From assembly GCA_937141935.1 (NCBI GenBank), contig CAKZQS010000047.1, positions 1 through 41,739 of the forward strand: a DNA stretch of 41,739 bases, read 5' to 3'. The position numbers and the translations under genes were made by a program. How positions within the stretch are numbered: the first letter of the stretch is position 1; each line of letters begins with the position of its first letter. Below, piece by piece: positions 16,098 through 23,973 of this stretch. The stretch comes from an uncultured Ectothiorhodospiraceae bacterium. GTDB lineage: Bacteria; Pseudomonadota; Gammaproteobacteria; Nevskiales; Oceanococcaceae. The notes under the pieces were generated by a model, which was not told where the DNA came from, did no database searches, and worked only from the letters and a program-made list of their open reading frames with translations.

Positions 16098-16959
16098 GCA
16101 GCCGGCCCTGCTGGCCGAGCCGGCGGCGCTGCGGGCGCGCATCCAGGCCTGGCGCAGCGCCGGGGAGCCGGTCGCGCTGGTCCCCACGATGGGCTGCCTG
16201 CACGCCGGGCACCTGGAACTGGTGCGCGTGGCCGCGCGGCGGGCCCGGCACGTGGTCGTGTCCATCTTCGTCAATCCGCTGCAATTCGCGGCCGGCGAGG
16301 ACCTGGAGCGCTACCCGCGCACGCTGCAGGCCGACCTGGACGCGCTGGCAGCCACCGATTGCGATCTGGTCTTCGCCCCGCCGGAGGCCGCGCTGTACCC
16401 GCATGGCCGCGAGGGCCTGACCGAGGTGCACGTGCCCGAGCTGTCCACCCGCCATTGCGGCGCACATCGGCCGGGGCACTTCGAGGGCGTGACCACCGTG
16501 GTCAACCTGCTGTTCAACCTGGTGCAGCCGGACCTGGCCGTATTCGGCGAAAAGGACTACCAGCAGCTCTATCTGATCCGGCGCATGGTGCGCGACCTGC
16601 ACCTGCCGGTGGAGATCGTCGGCGTGCCCACCGTGCGCGAGGCCGACGGGCTGGCGATGAGTTCGCGCAACCGCTACCTCAGCGCCGATGAGCGGGCCCG
16701 CGCGGCGGCCTTTCCCCGGCTGCTCGACGCCACGGTGGCGCGGCTGCAGCAGGCCGAGGCGCCCGCGCAGGACGTCCTCGAGGCGGGGCTGGACGCGCTG
16801 CGCGAGGCGGGCCTGGAACCGCAGTATCTCGACCTGGTCGATGCCGACTTCGCGGCGGCGCAGGGCCGGCCCGAAGGGGAACATATCCTGCTCGGTGCCG
16901 TCCAAGTGGGGTCCGCGCGCCTGATCGACAACCGCGTTTTCCGCATCGCAACATCTTGA
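16081..16959 (+). CDS. panC: Pantothenate synthetase (pantoate-beta-alanine ligase)
   Basis: PanC joins pantoate and beta-alanine using ATP. The 292-residue protein shows the nucleotidyl-transferase HIGH-like motif PTMGCLHAGHLELV, the SIFVNPLQFAAGEDLERYPRT block, HFEGVTTVV, FGEKDYQQL and the KMSKS-equivalent DGLAMSSRNRYL. ATG at 16081 lies inside the end of panB and places the conserved core about 40 residues in, which is slightly longer than usual. An in-frame upstream start at 16039 is possible but would extend the overlap. The last 25 residues (LGAVQVGSARLIDNRVF) are well conserved. Confidence 0.95.
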   Translation: MALATEQPALLAEPAALRARIQAWRSAGEPVALVPTMGCLHAGHLELVRVAARRARHVVVSIFVNPLQFAAGEDLERYPRTLQADLDALAATDCDLVFAPPEAALYPHGREGLTEVHVPELSTRHCGAHRPGHFEGVTTVVNLLFNLVQPDLAVFGEKDYQQLYLIRRMVRDLHLPVEIVGVPTVREADGLAMSSRNRYLSADERARAAAFPRLLDATVARLQQAEAPAQDVLEAGLDALREAGLEPQYLDLVDADFAAAQGRPEGEHILLGAVQVGSARLIDNRVFRIATS

Positions 16960-16985
16960 TTGCCGCCCCCCGGCTTACGTAAACT
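16956..16985 (+). promoter_or_regulatory. Possible sigma70 promoter of panD
   Basis: TTGATT (16956-16961), an 18-base spacer and TAAACT (16980-16985) precede panD; transcription would begin about 65 bases before its ATG. Each hexamer matches consensus at 4 positions, so this is tentative. Confidence 0.3.
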
Positions 16986-17058
16986 GCGCGGCCAATCGGG
17001 CGGGCCGCCTTGTGTCGCGCCGCCGGCCCAGACCCCCTTATCCGGAGGAGCTTGCGTC

Positions 17059-17439
17059 ATGCATCTCACCCTGCTGAAAGCCAAATTGCACCGCGCCTGT
17101 GTCACGCATGCCGAGCTCGACTACGAAGGCTCCTGCGCCATCGACGACGACATGCTGCAGATGGCCGGTATCCGCGAATACGAGCAGATTCAGATCTACA
17201 ACCTGACCAACGGCGAGCGTTTCGAGACCTACGCGATCCGCGCCGAGGCCGGGTCCAAGGTGATTTCGGTCAACGGCGCCGCGGCGCACAAGGCGAGCGT
17301 GGGCGACCGCGTGATCATCTGCGCCTACGCCGGCATGAGCGAGGCCGAGGCCAACAAGCACAAGCCCAAGCTCGTCTATTGCAACGAGCACAACGACATC
17401 ACCCACACGCGCTACACCATCCCGGTGCAGGCGGCCTAG
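17059..17439 (+). CDS. panD: Aspartate 1-decarboxylase proenzyme
   Basis: PanD makes beta-alanine from aspartate and completes the pantothenate set with panB and panC. The 126-residue proenzyme has the self-cleavage site EGSCAID, with cleavage expected between Gly24 and Ser25 so that Ser25 becomes the pyruvoyl group. Lys9 (in LLKAKLHRA) and Tyr58-like residues of the [23 protein letters not shown] core match the family. A strong GGAGGAG ribosome site at 17044-17050 fixes the ATG. It stands 99 bases after panC, far enough for its own promoter, and 10 bases before pgi. Confidence 0.95.
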   Translation: MHLTLLKAKLHRACVTHAELDYEGSCAIDDDMLQMAGIREYEQIQIYNLTNGERFETYAIRAEAGSKVISVNGAAAHKASVGDRVIICAYAGMSEAEANKHKPKLVYCNEHNDITHTRYTIPVQAA

Positions 17440-17449
17440 CGCCGCAAGC

Positions 17450-18955
17450 GTGCTGGCGCAGCTAGGGCCTTGGGCGGCCGCACACGCGGGCCGCGACTGG
17501 GCTGCCGCCTGCGATGATGCCGCGCGCTGCGCGGCGCTGAGCTTTCGCGCCTGCGGGCTGCGCCTGGATCTGGCCCGCGAGCAGCTCGACCCCGCCGATC
17601 TTGCGCGCCTGCTGGCCTGGGCCGAGCAGGCCGACATCGTCGGCCAGCGTGCCGCGCAATGGGCGGGCGAGCGGGTCAACCGCAGCGAAGACCGGCCGGT
17701 GATCCACGGCCCGCTGCGCAGTCCCGACCGCGCGCCGGCCGCCCTGCGCGAGGAACTGGCCGCGCAGGAGGCGCGGCTGCTGGCGCTACAGGACGAGATC
17801 GAGCGCGATTTTCCCGGGCACGCGCTGCTGCATATCGGCATCGGCGGCTCGGATCTGGGGCCGCGGCTGGCCGCCGAGGTCGCCGGCCCCCAGCCGCGCC
17901 GTGCGCTGCATTTTCTGAACAACCTCGACGACGCCACGCTGCAGTCCACGCTGGCGCGGCTGGACCCGGCGCGGACGCTGGTCTGCGTGGTGTCCAAATC
18001 CTTCGGCACCGCCGAGACCCGGGCCCTGTATGCGCGCGTCGCCGACTGGCTGCGCGCCGGCGGCGTGGATCCCGCCAGCGCGAGCGTGGCGGTGACCGCC
18101 AACCCGGAACGCGCGCAGCAGGAGGCCGGCATCCCCGGGGACCGTGTTGCGCCGGTGCACCCCGGCGTGGGCGGGCGCTATTCGCTGTGGTCGGCCGTCA
18201 GCTTCAGCCTGGCGCTGGCCTATGGCGCGCAGGCACGGGCCGAACTGCGGGCCGGCGCGGCGGCGATGGACACGCATTTTCTCGACAGTCCGCTGGCGCA
18301 GAACCTGCCGGTGCTCGGCGCGCTGGTGGGCCTGTGGCAGCGCAACGGCCAAGGACTGGCGACGCGCATCGTCGTGCCCTATGCCGACCGCCTGCGGCTG
18401 CTGCCCGAATACCTGCAGCAGCTGGAGATGGAGAGCAACGGCAAGCGCGTGGACCCGCAGGGCCGCCCGCTGGGCCACCGCACGGCGCCGGCGACCTTTG
18501 GCGGTGTGGGCAGCTGCGTGCAGCACGCCTTTTTCCAGCTGCTGCATCAGAGCGAGGACGTGCACCCGGTCGAGTTCGTGCTGCCGGCGCGCGTGCCCGG
18601 CGTGGCGCCGGATCTGCAGCGCACGCTGCTGTCGCACGCGCTGGCCCAGGCCTGCGCGCTGACCCGCGGCCGCCCGGTCGAGGGCGCGGACGAGAGCCGG
18701 CTTTGCCCCGGGTCGCGGCCCAGCAGCCTGATCGGTCTGGCGCAACTGGATTTGTGGCACCTGGGCGCGCTGCTGGCCTACTACGAGCACCGTACCGCCG
18801 TGCAGGGCTGGCTGTGGGGGCTGAACAGCTACGACCAGTTCGGCGTCGAGATCGGCAAGCAGATCGCCGGCGAGGTCGAGGCCGCGCTGCAGGGCGAGGG
18901 CGCCTATCCCGACGCCGCCTGTGCCGCCGCGGCCCAGGCGCTGCGCCCCGACTGA
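17450..18955 (+). CDS. pgi: Glucose-6-phosphate isomerase
   Basis: Pgi interconverts glucose-6-phosphate and fructose-6-phosphate. The 501-residue protein is shorter than the 549-residue E. coli enzyme but keeps the core: RPVIHGPLRSP, LHIGIGGSDLGPRLAAE (phosphate binding), VVSKSFGTAETRA, VGGRYSLWSAVSFSLAL, the catalytic QLEMESNGKRV (Glu of MESNGK) and SYDQFGVEIGKQ (catalytic Lys). The N-terminal region before residue 60 is abbreviated. GTG at 17450 starts 10 bases after panD without a clear ribosome site. The end faces queG, which runs the other way. Confidence 0.94.
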   Translation: MLAQLGPWAAAHAGRDWAAACDDAARCAALSFRACGLRLDLAREQLDPADLARLLAWAEQADIVGQRAAQWAGERVNRSEDRPVIHGPLRSPDRAPAALREELAAQEARLLALQDEIERDFPGHALLHIGIGGSDLGPRLAAEVAGPQPRRALHFLNNLDDATLQSTLARLDPARTLVCVVSKSFGTAETRALYARVADWLRAGGVDPASASVAVTANPERAQQEAGIPGDRVAPVHPGVGGRYSLWSAVSFSLALAYGAQARAELRAGAAAMDTHFLDSPLAQNLPVLGALVGLWQRNGQGLATRIVVPYADRLRLLPEYLQQLEMESNGKRVDPQGRPLGHRTAPATFGGVGSCVQHAFFQLLHQSEDVHPVEFVLPARVPGVAPDLQRTLLSHALAQACALTRGRPVEGADESRLCPGSRPSSLIGLAQLDLWHLGALLAYYEHRTAVQGWLWGLNSYDQFGVEIGKQIAGEVEAALQGEGAYPDAACAAAAQALRPD

Positions 18956-18958
18956 GGG

Positions 18959-19005
18959 CCGGCGCCGCCCCCTGATTGATGCCCGGCGCCGCACCCTGAT
19001 CGAGG
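18959..19005 (+). repeat. Imperfect 23-bp direct repeat between pgi and queG
   Basis: Two copies (18959-18981 and 18983-19005) starting CCGGCGCCGC and ending in TGATYGAKG differ at 3 positions. A further ATCGAGGGA occurs at 18999 and 19015. The remainder of the 180-base gap between the two convergent genes holds no terminator I can defend. Confidence 0.6.
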
Positions 19006-19135
19006 GAACAAGGGATCGAGGGATCAAGGCATTCAGGTCAAGCGCAGCGCGGGCGGGGCTGTCCGCAGTGGGGAGCCGGGCCGCGGTCAAGGCGGGCGCG
19101 GCCGAGGCCGGCGCGGCGGTTCGCCGCCCCGGGCC

Positions 19136-20275
19136 TTAGCGCGGTCCGGGCTTGTCGCCGTGCTGGCGCTGCAAGGCCCAGTCCCGCAAGCCCTCCCACC
19201 AGGGCGCGTCCTCCGCCGGCGCCGCGCGCAAGGCCGCCTGTATCCGCGCATCCGCGGGCGCATTGCCCAGCGCGATGCACAGGTTGCGGCGCCAGCCCAG
19301 CCAGCCGGGCCGGCGTAGCGGCATGCCGGCCGTGCGCGCCTCCCATTGCTCCCGACTCCAGGCCCACAGCTCCAGCAGCGCCGGCGCGTCCAGCCCGTGG
19401 CGCGGCGCGAAGTCGGCGTCCACGCGCGAGGCGGCCAGGCGATTCCAGGGGCAGACCAGCTGGCAGTCGTCGCAGCCAAAGATGCGGTTGCCCATCGCCT
19501 CGCGCATGGGCTCCGGGATGTCGCCGCGGTGCTCGATGGTCCAGTAGCTGATGCAACGGCGGGCGTCGAGCTGTCGCGGGCCGGTGATGGCGCCGGTGGG
19601 GCAGGCCTGAATGCAGGCGGCGCAGGCGCCGCAGCCGTCGGCCTGCGCGGGCTGCGCGCTCGGCGGCAGCGGCAGGTCGGTCAGGATCTCGCCCAGCAGG
19701 AAGGTCGAGCCGTCGTGGCGGTCCAGCAGCAGCGTGTTCTTGCCGATCCAGCCCAGGCCGGCGTCGCGGGCCAGCGCCTTTTCCAGCAGCGGCGCGCTGT
19801 CCGTCGCGACGCGATAGCGCAGCGGCGGCGCGGCCGCGGCGATCCGCTGCGCCAGCTGCTTGAGCCGCTGGCGAAAACTCTTGTGGTAGTCGCGGCCCAG
19901 CGCATAGCGCGCCACATAGCCGCGCCGGGGGTCGGCCAGCGTGTGCTGCGCCGGGGCCAGCGTCGCTTCCGGCCAGTAGGGCCACTTGACGCTGATGATC
20001 GACAAGGTATTGGGGTGCACACGTTCGGGGTCGGCGCGCAGCGGCAGGCTGTCGGCCAGCCACTGCATGCCGGCGTGGCGGCCCTGCGCGACCCAGCGTT
20101 CGAGCAGGCCCAGGTCCTCGGCGAGCTGCACGCGGGCGACCGCGACGCCGGAAAAGCCCAGGGCGGCGCCCCAGGCGGGCAATTGCGCGGCGATCTGCGC
20201 GGGGCTCAGGCCGGCGTCCGGGGCCGTCTTGGCGGCCGCCGTGTTGGCGGGCGGGGAATCGGCAGGTGCGGGCAT
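19136..20275 (-). CDS. queG: Epoxyqueuosine reductase
   Basis: QueG reduces epoxyqueuosine to queuosine in tRNA, using cobalamin and two [4Fe-4S] clusters. The 379-residue protein has the same length as the E. coli enzyme. Cysteines 215, 218, 221 and 225 (CGACAACIQACPTGAI) and 241, 268, 271 and 275 (FGCDDCQLVCPWN) give the two ferredoxin-like clusters. KWPYWP, YALGRDYHK and AGLGWIGKNTLLL are family blocks around the cobalamin site. Start ATG chosen at 20275. The first about 22 residues are a variable Ala/Pro-rich lead and a later start cannot be excluded. The gene is divergent from nnr, 18 bases apart, as in Pseudomonas. Confidence 0.95.
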   Translation of the reverse strand: MPAPADSPPANTAAAKTAPDAGLSPAQIAAQLPAWGAALGFSGVAVARVQLAEDLGLLERWVAQGRHAGMQWLADSLPLRADPERVHPNTLSIISVKWPYWPEATLAPAQHTLADPRRGYVARYALGRDYHKSFRQRLKQLAQRIAAAAPPLRYRVATDSAPLLEKALARDAGLGWIGKNTLLLDRHDGSTFLLGEILTDLPLPPSAQPAQADGCGACAACIQACPTGAITGPRQLDARRCISYWTIEHRGDIPEPMREAMGNRIFGCDDCQLVCPWNRLAASRVDADFAPRHGLDAPALLELWAWSREQWEARTAGMPLRRPGWLGWRRNLCIALGNAPADARIQAALRAAPAEDAPWWEGLRDWALQRQHGDKPGPR

Positions 20276-20280
20276 CTTTC

Positions 20281-20286
20281 TATAAT
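20281..20286 (+). promoter_or_regulatory. TATAAT -10 box just before nnr
   Basis: A perfect TATAAT ends 7 bases before the nnr ATG, and no ribosome site lies between. If used, transcription starts at or a base or two before the ATG (a leaderless message). No convincing -35 is seen, and the same AT-rich spot could serve queG on the other strand. Confidence 0.4.
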
Positions 20287-20293
20287 CGCCCCT

Positions 20294-21754
20294 ATGTTGC
20301 AGACCACGCCATGTTTCACCGCCGCGCAGGTGCGTGAGATCGACCGCCGGGCCATGGGCGACCTCGGCCTGAGCGACTATGCGCTGATGCAGCGCGCCGC
20401 CCGCGCGGCGCTGCGGGTGCTGCAGCGGGAGTGGCCGGCGGCGCGCAGCCTGGCGCTGCTGGCGGGGCCGGGCAACAACGGGGGCGATGCCATCGAGGTG
20501 GCGCGGCTGGCGCGGGCCGCCGGCTACCGGGTGCGCCTGCACCTGCTTGGCGACCCCGCGGCGCTCAAGGGCGCGGCCGGCGCCGCCTGGGCCGCGGCGC
20601 AGCGCGCGGGCCTGGCGCCCGAGGCCGGGCCGCTGCAGGCCGCCGATGTGCTGGTGGACGGGCTGTTCGGCAGCGGGCTGTCGCGGCCGCCCGAGGGCCA
20701 GGCCGCGCAATGGATCGAGGCCCTCGCGCGGCTGCGCGCCGAAGCGGGCTGCGGCGTGCTGGCGCTGGATGTGCCCTCGGGCCTGAGTGCCGACGACGGC
20801 CGCGCGCTCGGCACCGCGGTGCAGGCCGACCACACCGTCAGCTTCGTCGCGCGCAAGGTCGGGCTGGATCTCGGCGCGGCCATCGATGCCTGCGGCCAGG
20901 TGCACTTCGCCGATTGCGGCGCGCGTGCGGCGCTGGCCGCCGACTTGGCGCCGGCGGCCTTGCGCCTGGACGGGTTGCGCTGGCCGGCCCGCCGCCGCGG
21001 CGCGCACAAGGGCGACAGCGGCCATGTGCTGTGCGTCGGCGGCGCGCCGCAATATGCCGGCGCCCTGGTGCTGGCCGCGCGGGCCGCCCTGCGCGCCGGC
21101 GCCGGCAAGGTCTCGCTGCTGGGCCACACGGCCGACAACCATCCGACCCAGTGGCCGGAGATGATGCGCGTGCAGCCGGACGGGCACAGCGCGCTGCTGG
21201 AGGCCGCAGCGGGCGCCGACGCGCTGTGTCTGGGGCCGGGCCTGGGCCGGGACGAGGAGGTCTGGGGCCGGCTGGCGCTGCTGCGGCGCGCGCCGGCGCA
21301 ACAGGTCTGGGATGCCGATGCGCTGTGGGCCCTGTCGCAGCGCCCGCAGCTGCGCCCCAAGCACCTGCTGTTGACGCCGCACCCCGGCGAGGCCGGCCTG
21401 CTGCTCGGGCGCAAGGCCGCCGAGGTCCAGGCCGACCGCCTGCAGGCGCTGGCCGATCTGGTCGCGCGCTGGGAGTGCCCGGTGATCCTGAAGGGCGCGC
21501 GCACGCTGGTGGGCGCCCCCGGCCATACGCCGCTGATCGTGCCCCAGGGCCACCCGGGCATGGCGGTCGGGGGCATGGGCGATGCGCTGGCGGGCATCGT
21601 CGCCGCGCTCTGCGCGCAGGGCCTGGCCGCCTACGAGGCCGCGGCGGCCGGGGCCTGGTGGCTGGCCGCGACCAGCGATGCGCTGCGCGCCGAGCAGGGC
21701 GCAAGCCTGCTGCCGCAGGACGTCATCGACGTGCTCGGCCGGCTGCGGGCCTGA
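20294..21754 (+). CDS. nnr: Bifunctional NAD(P)H-hydrate epimerase / ADP-dependent dehydratase
   Basis: Nnr repairs hydrated NADH and NADPH. The 486-residue protein joins a YjeF_N epimerase domain (about 1-205; GPGNNGGDAIEVARLA motif) to a C-terminal ribokinase-like dehydratase domain (about 225-486). In the latter I see KGDSGHVLCVGGA, LCLGPGLGRDEEVW, LLTPHPGEAGLLLG and the ADP-binding GGMGDALAGIVAAL. The ATG at 20294 has no ribosome site but follows a TATAAT by 7 bases. It heads the nnr-tsaE run; tsaE starts 3 bases after its stop. Confidence 0.94.
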   Translation: MLQTTPCFTAAQVREIDRRAMGDLGLSDYALMQRAARAALRVLQREWPAARSLALLAGPGNNGGDAIEVARLARAAGYRVRLHLLGDPAALKGAAGAAWAAAQRAGLAPEAGPLQAADVLVDGLFGSGLSRPPEGQAAQWIEALARLRAEAGCGVLALDVPSGLSADDGRALGTAVQADHTVSFVARKVGLDLGAAIDACGQVHFADCGARAALAADLAPAALRLDGLRWPARRRGAHKGDSGHVLCVGGAPQYAGALVLAARAALRAGAGKVSLLGHTADNHPTQWPEMMRVQPDGHSALLEAAAGADALCLGPGLGRDEEVWGRLALLRRAPAQQVWDADALWALSQRPQLRPKHLLLTPHPGEAGLLLGRKAAEVQADRLQALADLVARWECPVILKGARTLVGAPGHTPLIVPQGHPGMAVGGMGDALAGIVAALCAQGLAAYEAAAAGAWWLAATSDALRAEQGASLLPQDVIDVLGRLRA

Positions 21755-21757
21755 GCG

Positions 21758-22270
21758 ATGGCGGCGTGGAGCGACTGGCTGGCCGGGCCGGAGCACACCG
21801 ACGCGCTCGCCCAGCGCTGGGCGGCGCTGCTCGCCCGCCACGCCACGCAGGCGCCCCAGGCCCGCGTGGCCCTGGCGCTGGATGGCGAGCTGGGCGCCGG
21901 CAAAAGCCACTTCAGCCGCGCCTTGCTGCGCGCCTGCGGCGTGGACGGGCCGATCCCCAGCCCCACCTACAGCCTGCTGGAGCTGTACCCGCAGGCGCGG
22001 CCACCGGCGGCGCATATGGACTGGTACCGGCTCGCCGATCCGCTGGAACTGGAGATGCTGGACTGGGTCGAACTGCGCGCCGAGCAGCCGCTGCTGCTGG
22101 TCGAATGGGCCGCCCGGCTGCCGGAGCTGGCGGGGGCCTTTGACCTGGCCCTGCGCTTCGCCCCCGAGGGGGCGGGGCGGCGCTGCGAGATTCACGCAAG
22201 CAGCCCCACCGGCGAGCACTTACTGCGTTTATTTGAGGTGATGAACGAGAAAAGCGGCGCAGATCTGTAA
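21758..22270 (+). CDS. tsaE: tRNA threonylcarbamoyladenosine biosynthesis ATPase TsaE
   Basis: TsaE is the small ATPase needed with TsaB and TsaD for t6A37 formation in tRNAs reading ANN codons. The 170-residue protein has the Walker A DGELGAGKSHFSRALL (Lys49), the IPSPTYSLLELY switch-like strand and the MDWYRLADPLELEMLDW block, and the LLLVEWAARLPE strand typical of the family. It is close to the usual 150-160 residues with a slightly extended end. It starts 3 bases after nnr, so the two are coupled. The next gene has its own promoter. Confidence 0.95.
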   Translation: MAAWSDWLAGPEHTDALAQRWAALLARHATQAPQARVALALDGELGAGKSHFSRALLRACGVDGPIPSPTYSLLELYPQARPPAAHMDWYRLADPLELEMLDWVELRAEQPLLLVEWAARLPELAGAFDLALRFAPEGAGRRCEIHASSPTGEHLLRLFEVMNEKSGADL

Positions 22271-22287
22271 TTTCATTAAGAAAAACC

Positions 22288-22317
22288 TTGTCAGGCCCTT
22301 GCGGGGTGGCCTATGCT
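22288..22317 (+). promoter_or_regulatory. Probable sigma70 promoter of the amidase-mutL-miaA run
   Basis: TTGTCA (22288-22293), an 18-base spacer and TATGCT (22312-22317) follow the tsaE stop in a locally AT-rich stretch. Transcription from about 22324 would give a leader of about 105 bases before the amidase ATG. Confidence 0.5.
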
Positions 22318-22428
22318 CGCCGCATTCGGGGTCGCGAGGGACGCGCCGCCATGCCGTTCGTCCACATTGCCAGCCGCCCGGCCTGCCGCCGGGATCGCCG
22401 CGGGGATCGCTGCGGGGGCGTTGGCGCC

Positions 22429-23772
22429 ATGCGCCGCGCGCGCCTGCGTGCCTGCGCGGTGCTGCTCGCGCTGCTGGCGGCCTGGGGGCCGGCGCAGGCG
22501 GCGACGCTGCTGTCGGCGGCCAGCCAGGCCAGCGCCGAGCGCACCGAAGTCGAACTGCGCTTTGATGCCCCGGTGCAATGGCGCTGGTTCCGCCTGGATG
22601 GGCCCGAGCGCGTCGTTATCGACGTCAGCGGGGCCGCGCAGGGCGGCGCCCAGGGTGCGGCGGCCGGCATCGTCGAGCGGCTGCGCTTCGGCGCGCTGGA
22701 GGATGGGCTGCGCATCGTGCTGGACCTGGAGGCCGCGCCGGAATCGGTCAGCCTGGCCGCCGGCGAGCCGCACGCGATCACGGTCCGCCTGAGCGCGCCG
22801 CCGCAAAGCGCGGTGGCGAGCGCACCCCCCGCAGTGCTGGCCGCGCCCGAGGCGCAGCCGGCGCCGCGCCCGACCGCGCCGGTGATGACGGCCGTGGCCC
22901 GCCCCGTCGTCGTGGTCATCGACCCGGGGCATGGCGGCAAGGATTCGGGCGCCGTCGGCCCCAGCGGGCTGATGGAGAAGAACGTCGCGCTGAGCATTGG
23001 CCGCGAGCTCAAGCGCCTGCTCGAAGCGCAGGCCGGCTTTCGCGTGCGGCTGACCCGCGACAGCGACACCTTCGTGCCCTTGCGCGACCGCATTCGTATC
23101 GCGCGCGAGGCCGGGGCGGACCTGTTTGTCTCGATCCACGCCGATGCCTTCGATGATCGCCGGGCGCATGGCTCCTCGGTCTATGTGCTGTCCAATCGCG
23201 GCGCCAGCTCCGAACATGCCCGCCTGCTGGCCCGGCGCGAGAACGAGGCCGACCTGGTCGGTGGCATCGAGATTCAGGATCGCGACGAGACCCTGGCCGC
23301 GGTGCTGCTGGACATCTCGCAAAACGCGGCGCTGGAGGCCAGCGTCGACATCGCCAGCCGCGTGCTGCAGGGCATGGGCGGGCTGGGCCGGCTGCACAAG
23401 AGCACCGTGCAACGGGCGGGCTTTGTGGTGCTGAAGTCGCCGGATGTGCCTTCGATCCTGGTCGAGACCGCCTTCATCTCCAACCCGCGCGAGGAACGCC
23501 AGCTGGGCAGTGCCCGGCACCGCCAGCGCATCGCCGCGGCCCTGGCCAGCGGCATCGAGGACTATTTCCACCAGTACCGCCCGGCGCGGCTGGTCGAAGT
23601 GCCGGCGGGGGCGCCGCAGGAATACACGGTGCGCGCCGGGGACACGCTGTCGACCATCGCCGAGCGCTTTGGCGTGGGCCTGGATGCGCTGCGCACGGCC
23701 AATGCGCTGCGCGGCGATGTGATCCGCGTCGGCCAGACGCTGCGGCTGCCGATCACCACGGCCGCGCGCTAG
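22429..23772 (+). CDS. amiC: N-acetylmuramoyl-L-alanine amidase (AMIN-Amidase_3-LysM)
   Basis: The enzyme cleaves the amide between MurNAc and the stem peptide, mainly for daughter-cell separation. The 447-residue protein has a signal peptide (residues 1-24, MRRARLRACAVLLALLAAWG then PAQA), an AMIN domain (about 25-125) for targeting to the septum, a Pro/Ala linker, an Amidase_3 domain (about 158-385) and a C-terminal LysM domain (EYTVRAGDTLSTIAERFGV). Zinc ligands are His168 (DPGHGGKDSGA), Glu of LMEKNVAL and His of SIHADAF; the catalytic Glu is in VETAFISN. The ATG at 22429 gives a proper signal peptide; an ATG at 22351 would bury it. In the amiB/amiC neighbourhood usual before mutL; the amiC symbol is approximate. 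Confidence 0.92.
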   Translation: MRRARLRACAVLLALLAAWGPAQAATLLSAASQASAERTEVELRFDAPVQWRWFRLDGPERVVIDVSGAAQGGAQGAAAGIVERLRFGALEDGLRIVLDLEAAPESVSLAAGEPHAITVRLSAPPQSAVASAPPAVLAAPEAQPAPRPTAPVMTAVARPVVVVIDPGHGGKDSGAVGPSGLMEKNVALSIGRELKRLLEAQAGFRVRLTRDSDTFVPLRDRIRIAREAGADLFVSIHADAFDDRRAHGSSVYVLSNRGASSEHARLLARRENEADLVGGIEIQDRDETLAAVLLDISQNAALEASVDIASRVLQGMGGLGRLHKSTVQRAGFVVLKSPDVPSILVETAFISNPREERQLGSARHRQRIAAALASGIEDYFHQYRPARLVEVPAGAPQEYTVRAGDTLSTIAERFGVGLDALRTANALRGDVIRVGQTLRLPITTAAR

Positions 23773-23973
23773 CGACTGCGCGCCCGGCCCGCGCACGCCC
23801 AGCCCGTGCACCTTGGGCCCGCGCTCGATAGATCAGGCCCGCGCGCCTGGCCCCGGCGTAGGCCTTCGCAAATCGCGCGATGGCCGGCGCATTCCCGGCG
23901 CTGCCGTCCCGCAGGCCGGGGCGGTGGCGGCGCGACCTTGCCGAGCGCGCGGGGCATGCGGCAAGGTCCGCCG

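Noticed and set aside
12915-16274. Minus-strand open frame of over 1100 codons opposite pcnB, folK and panB
   Set aside because: It spans several recognised plus-strand genes and has low-complexity composition with no domains.
20276-22219. Upstream extension of queG opposite nnr and tsaE
   Set aside because: Only the part from 20275 resembles QueG and gives the usual 379 residues; the extension is antisense to conserved Nnr and TsaE motifs.
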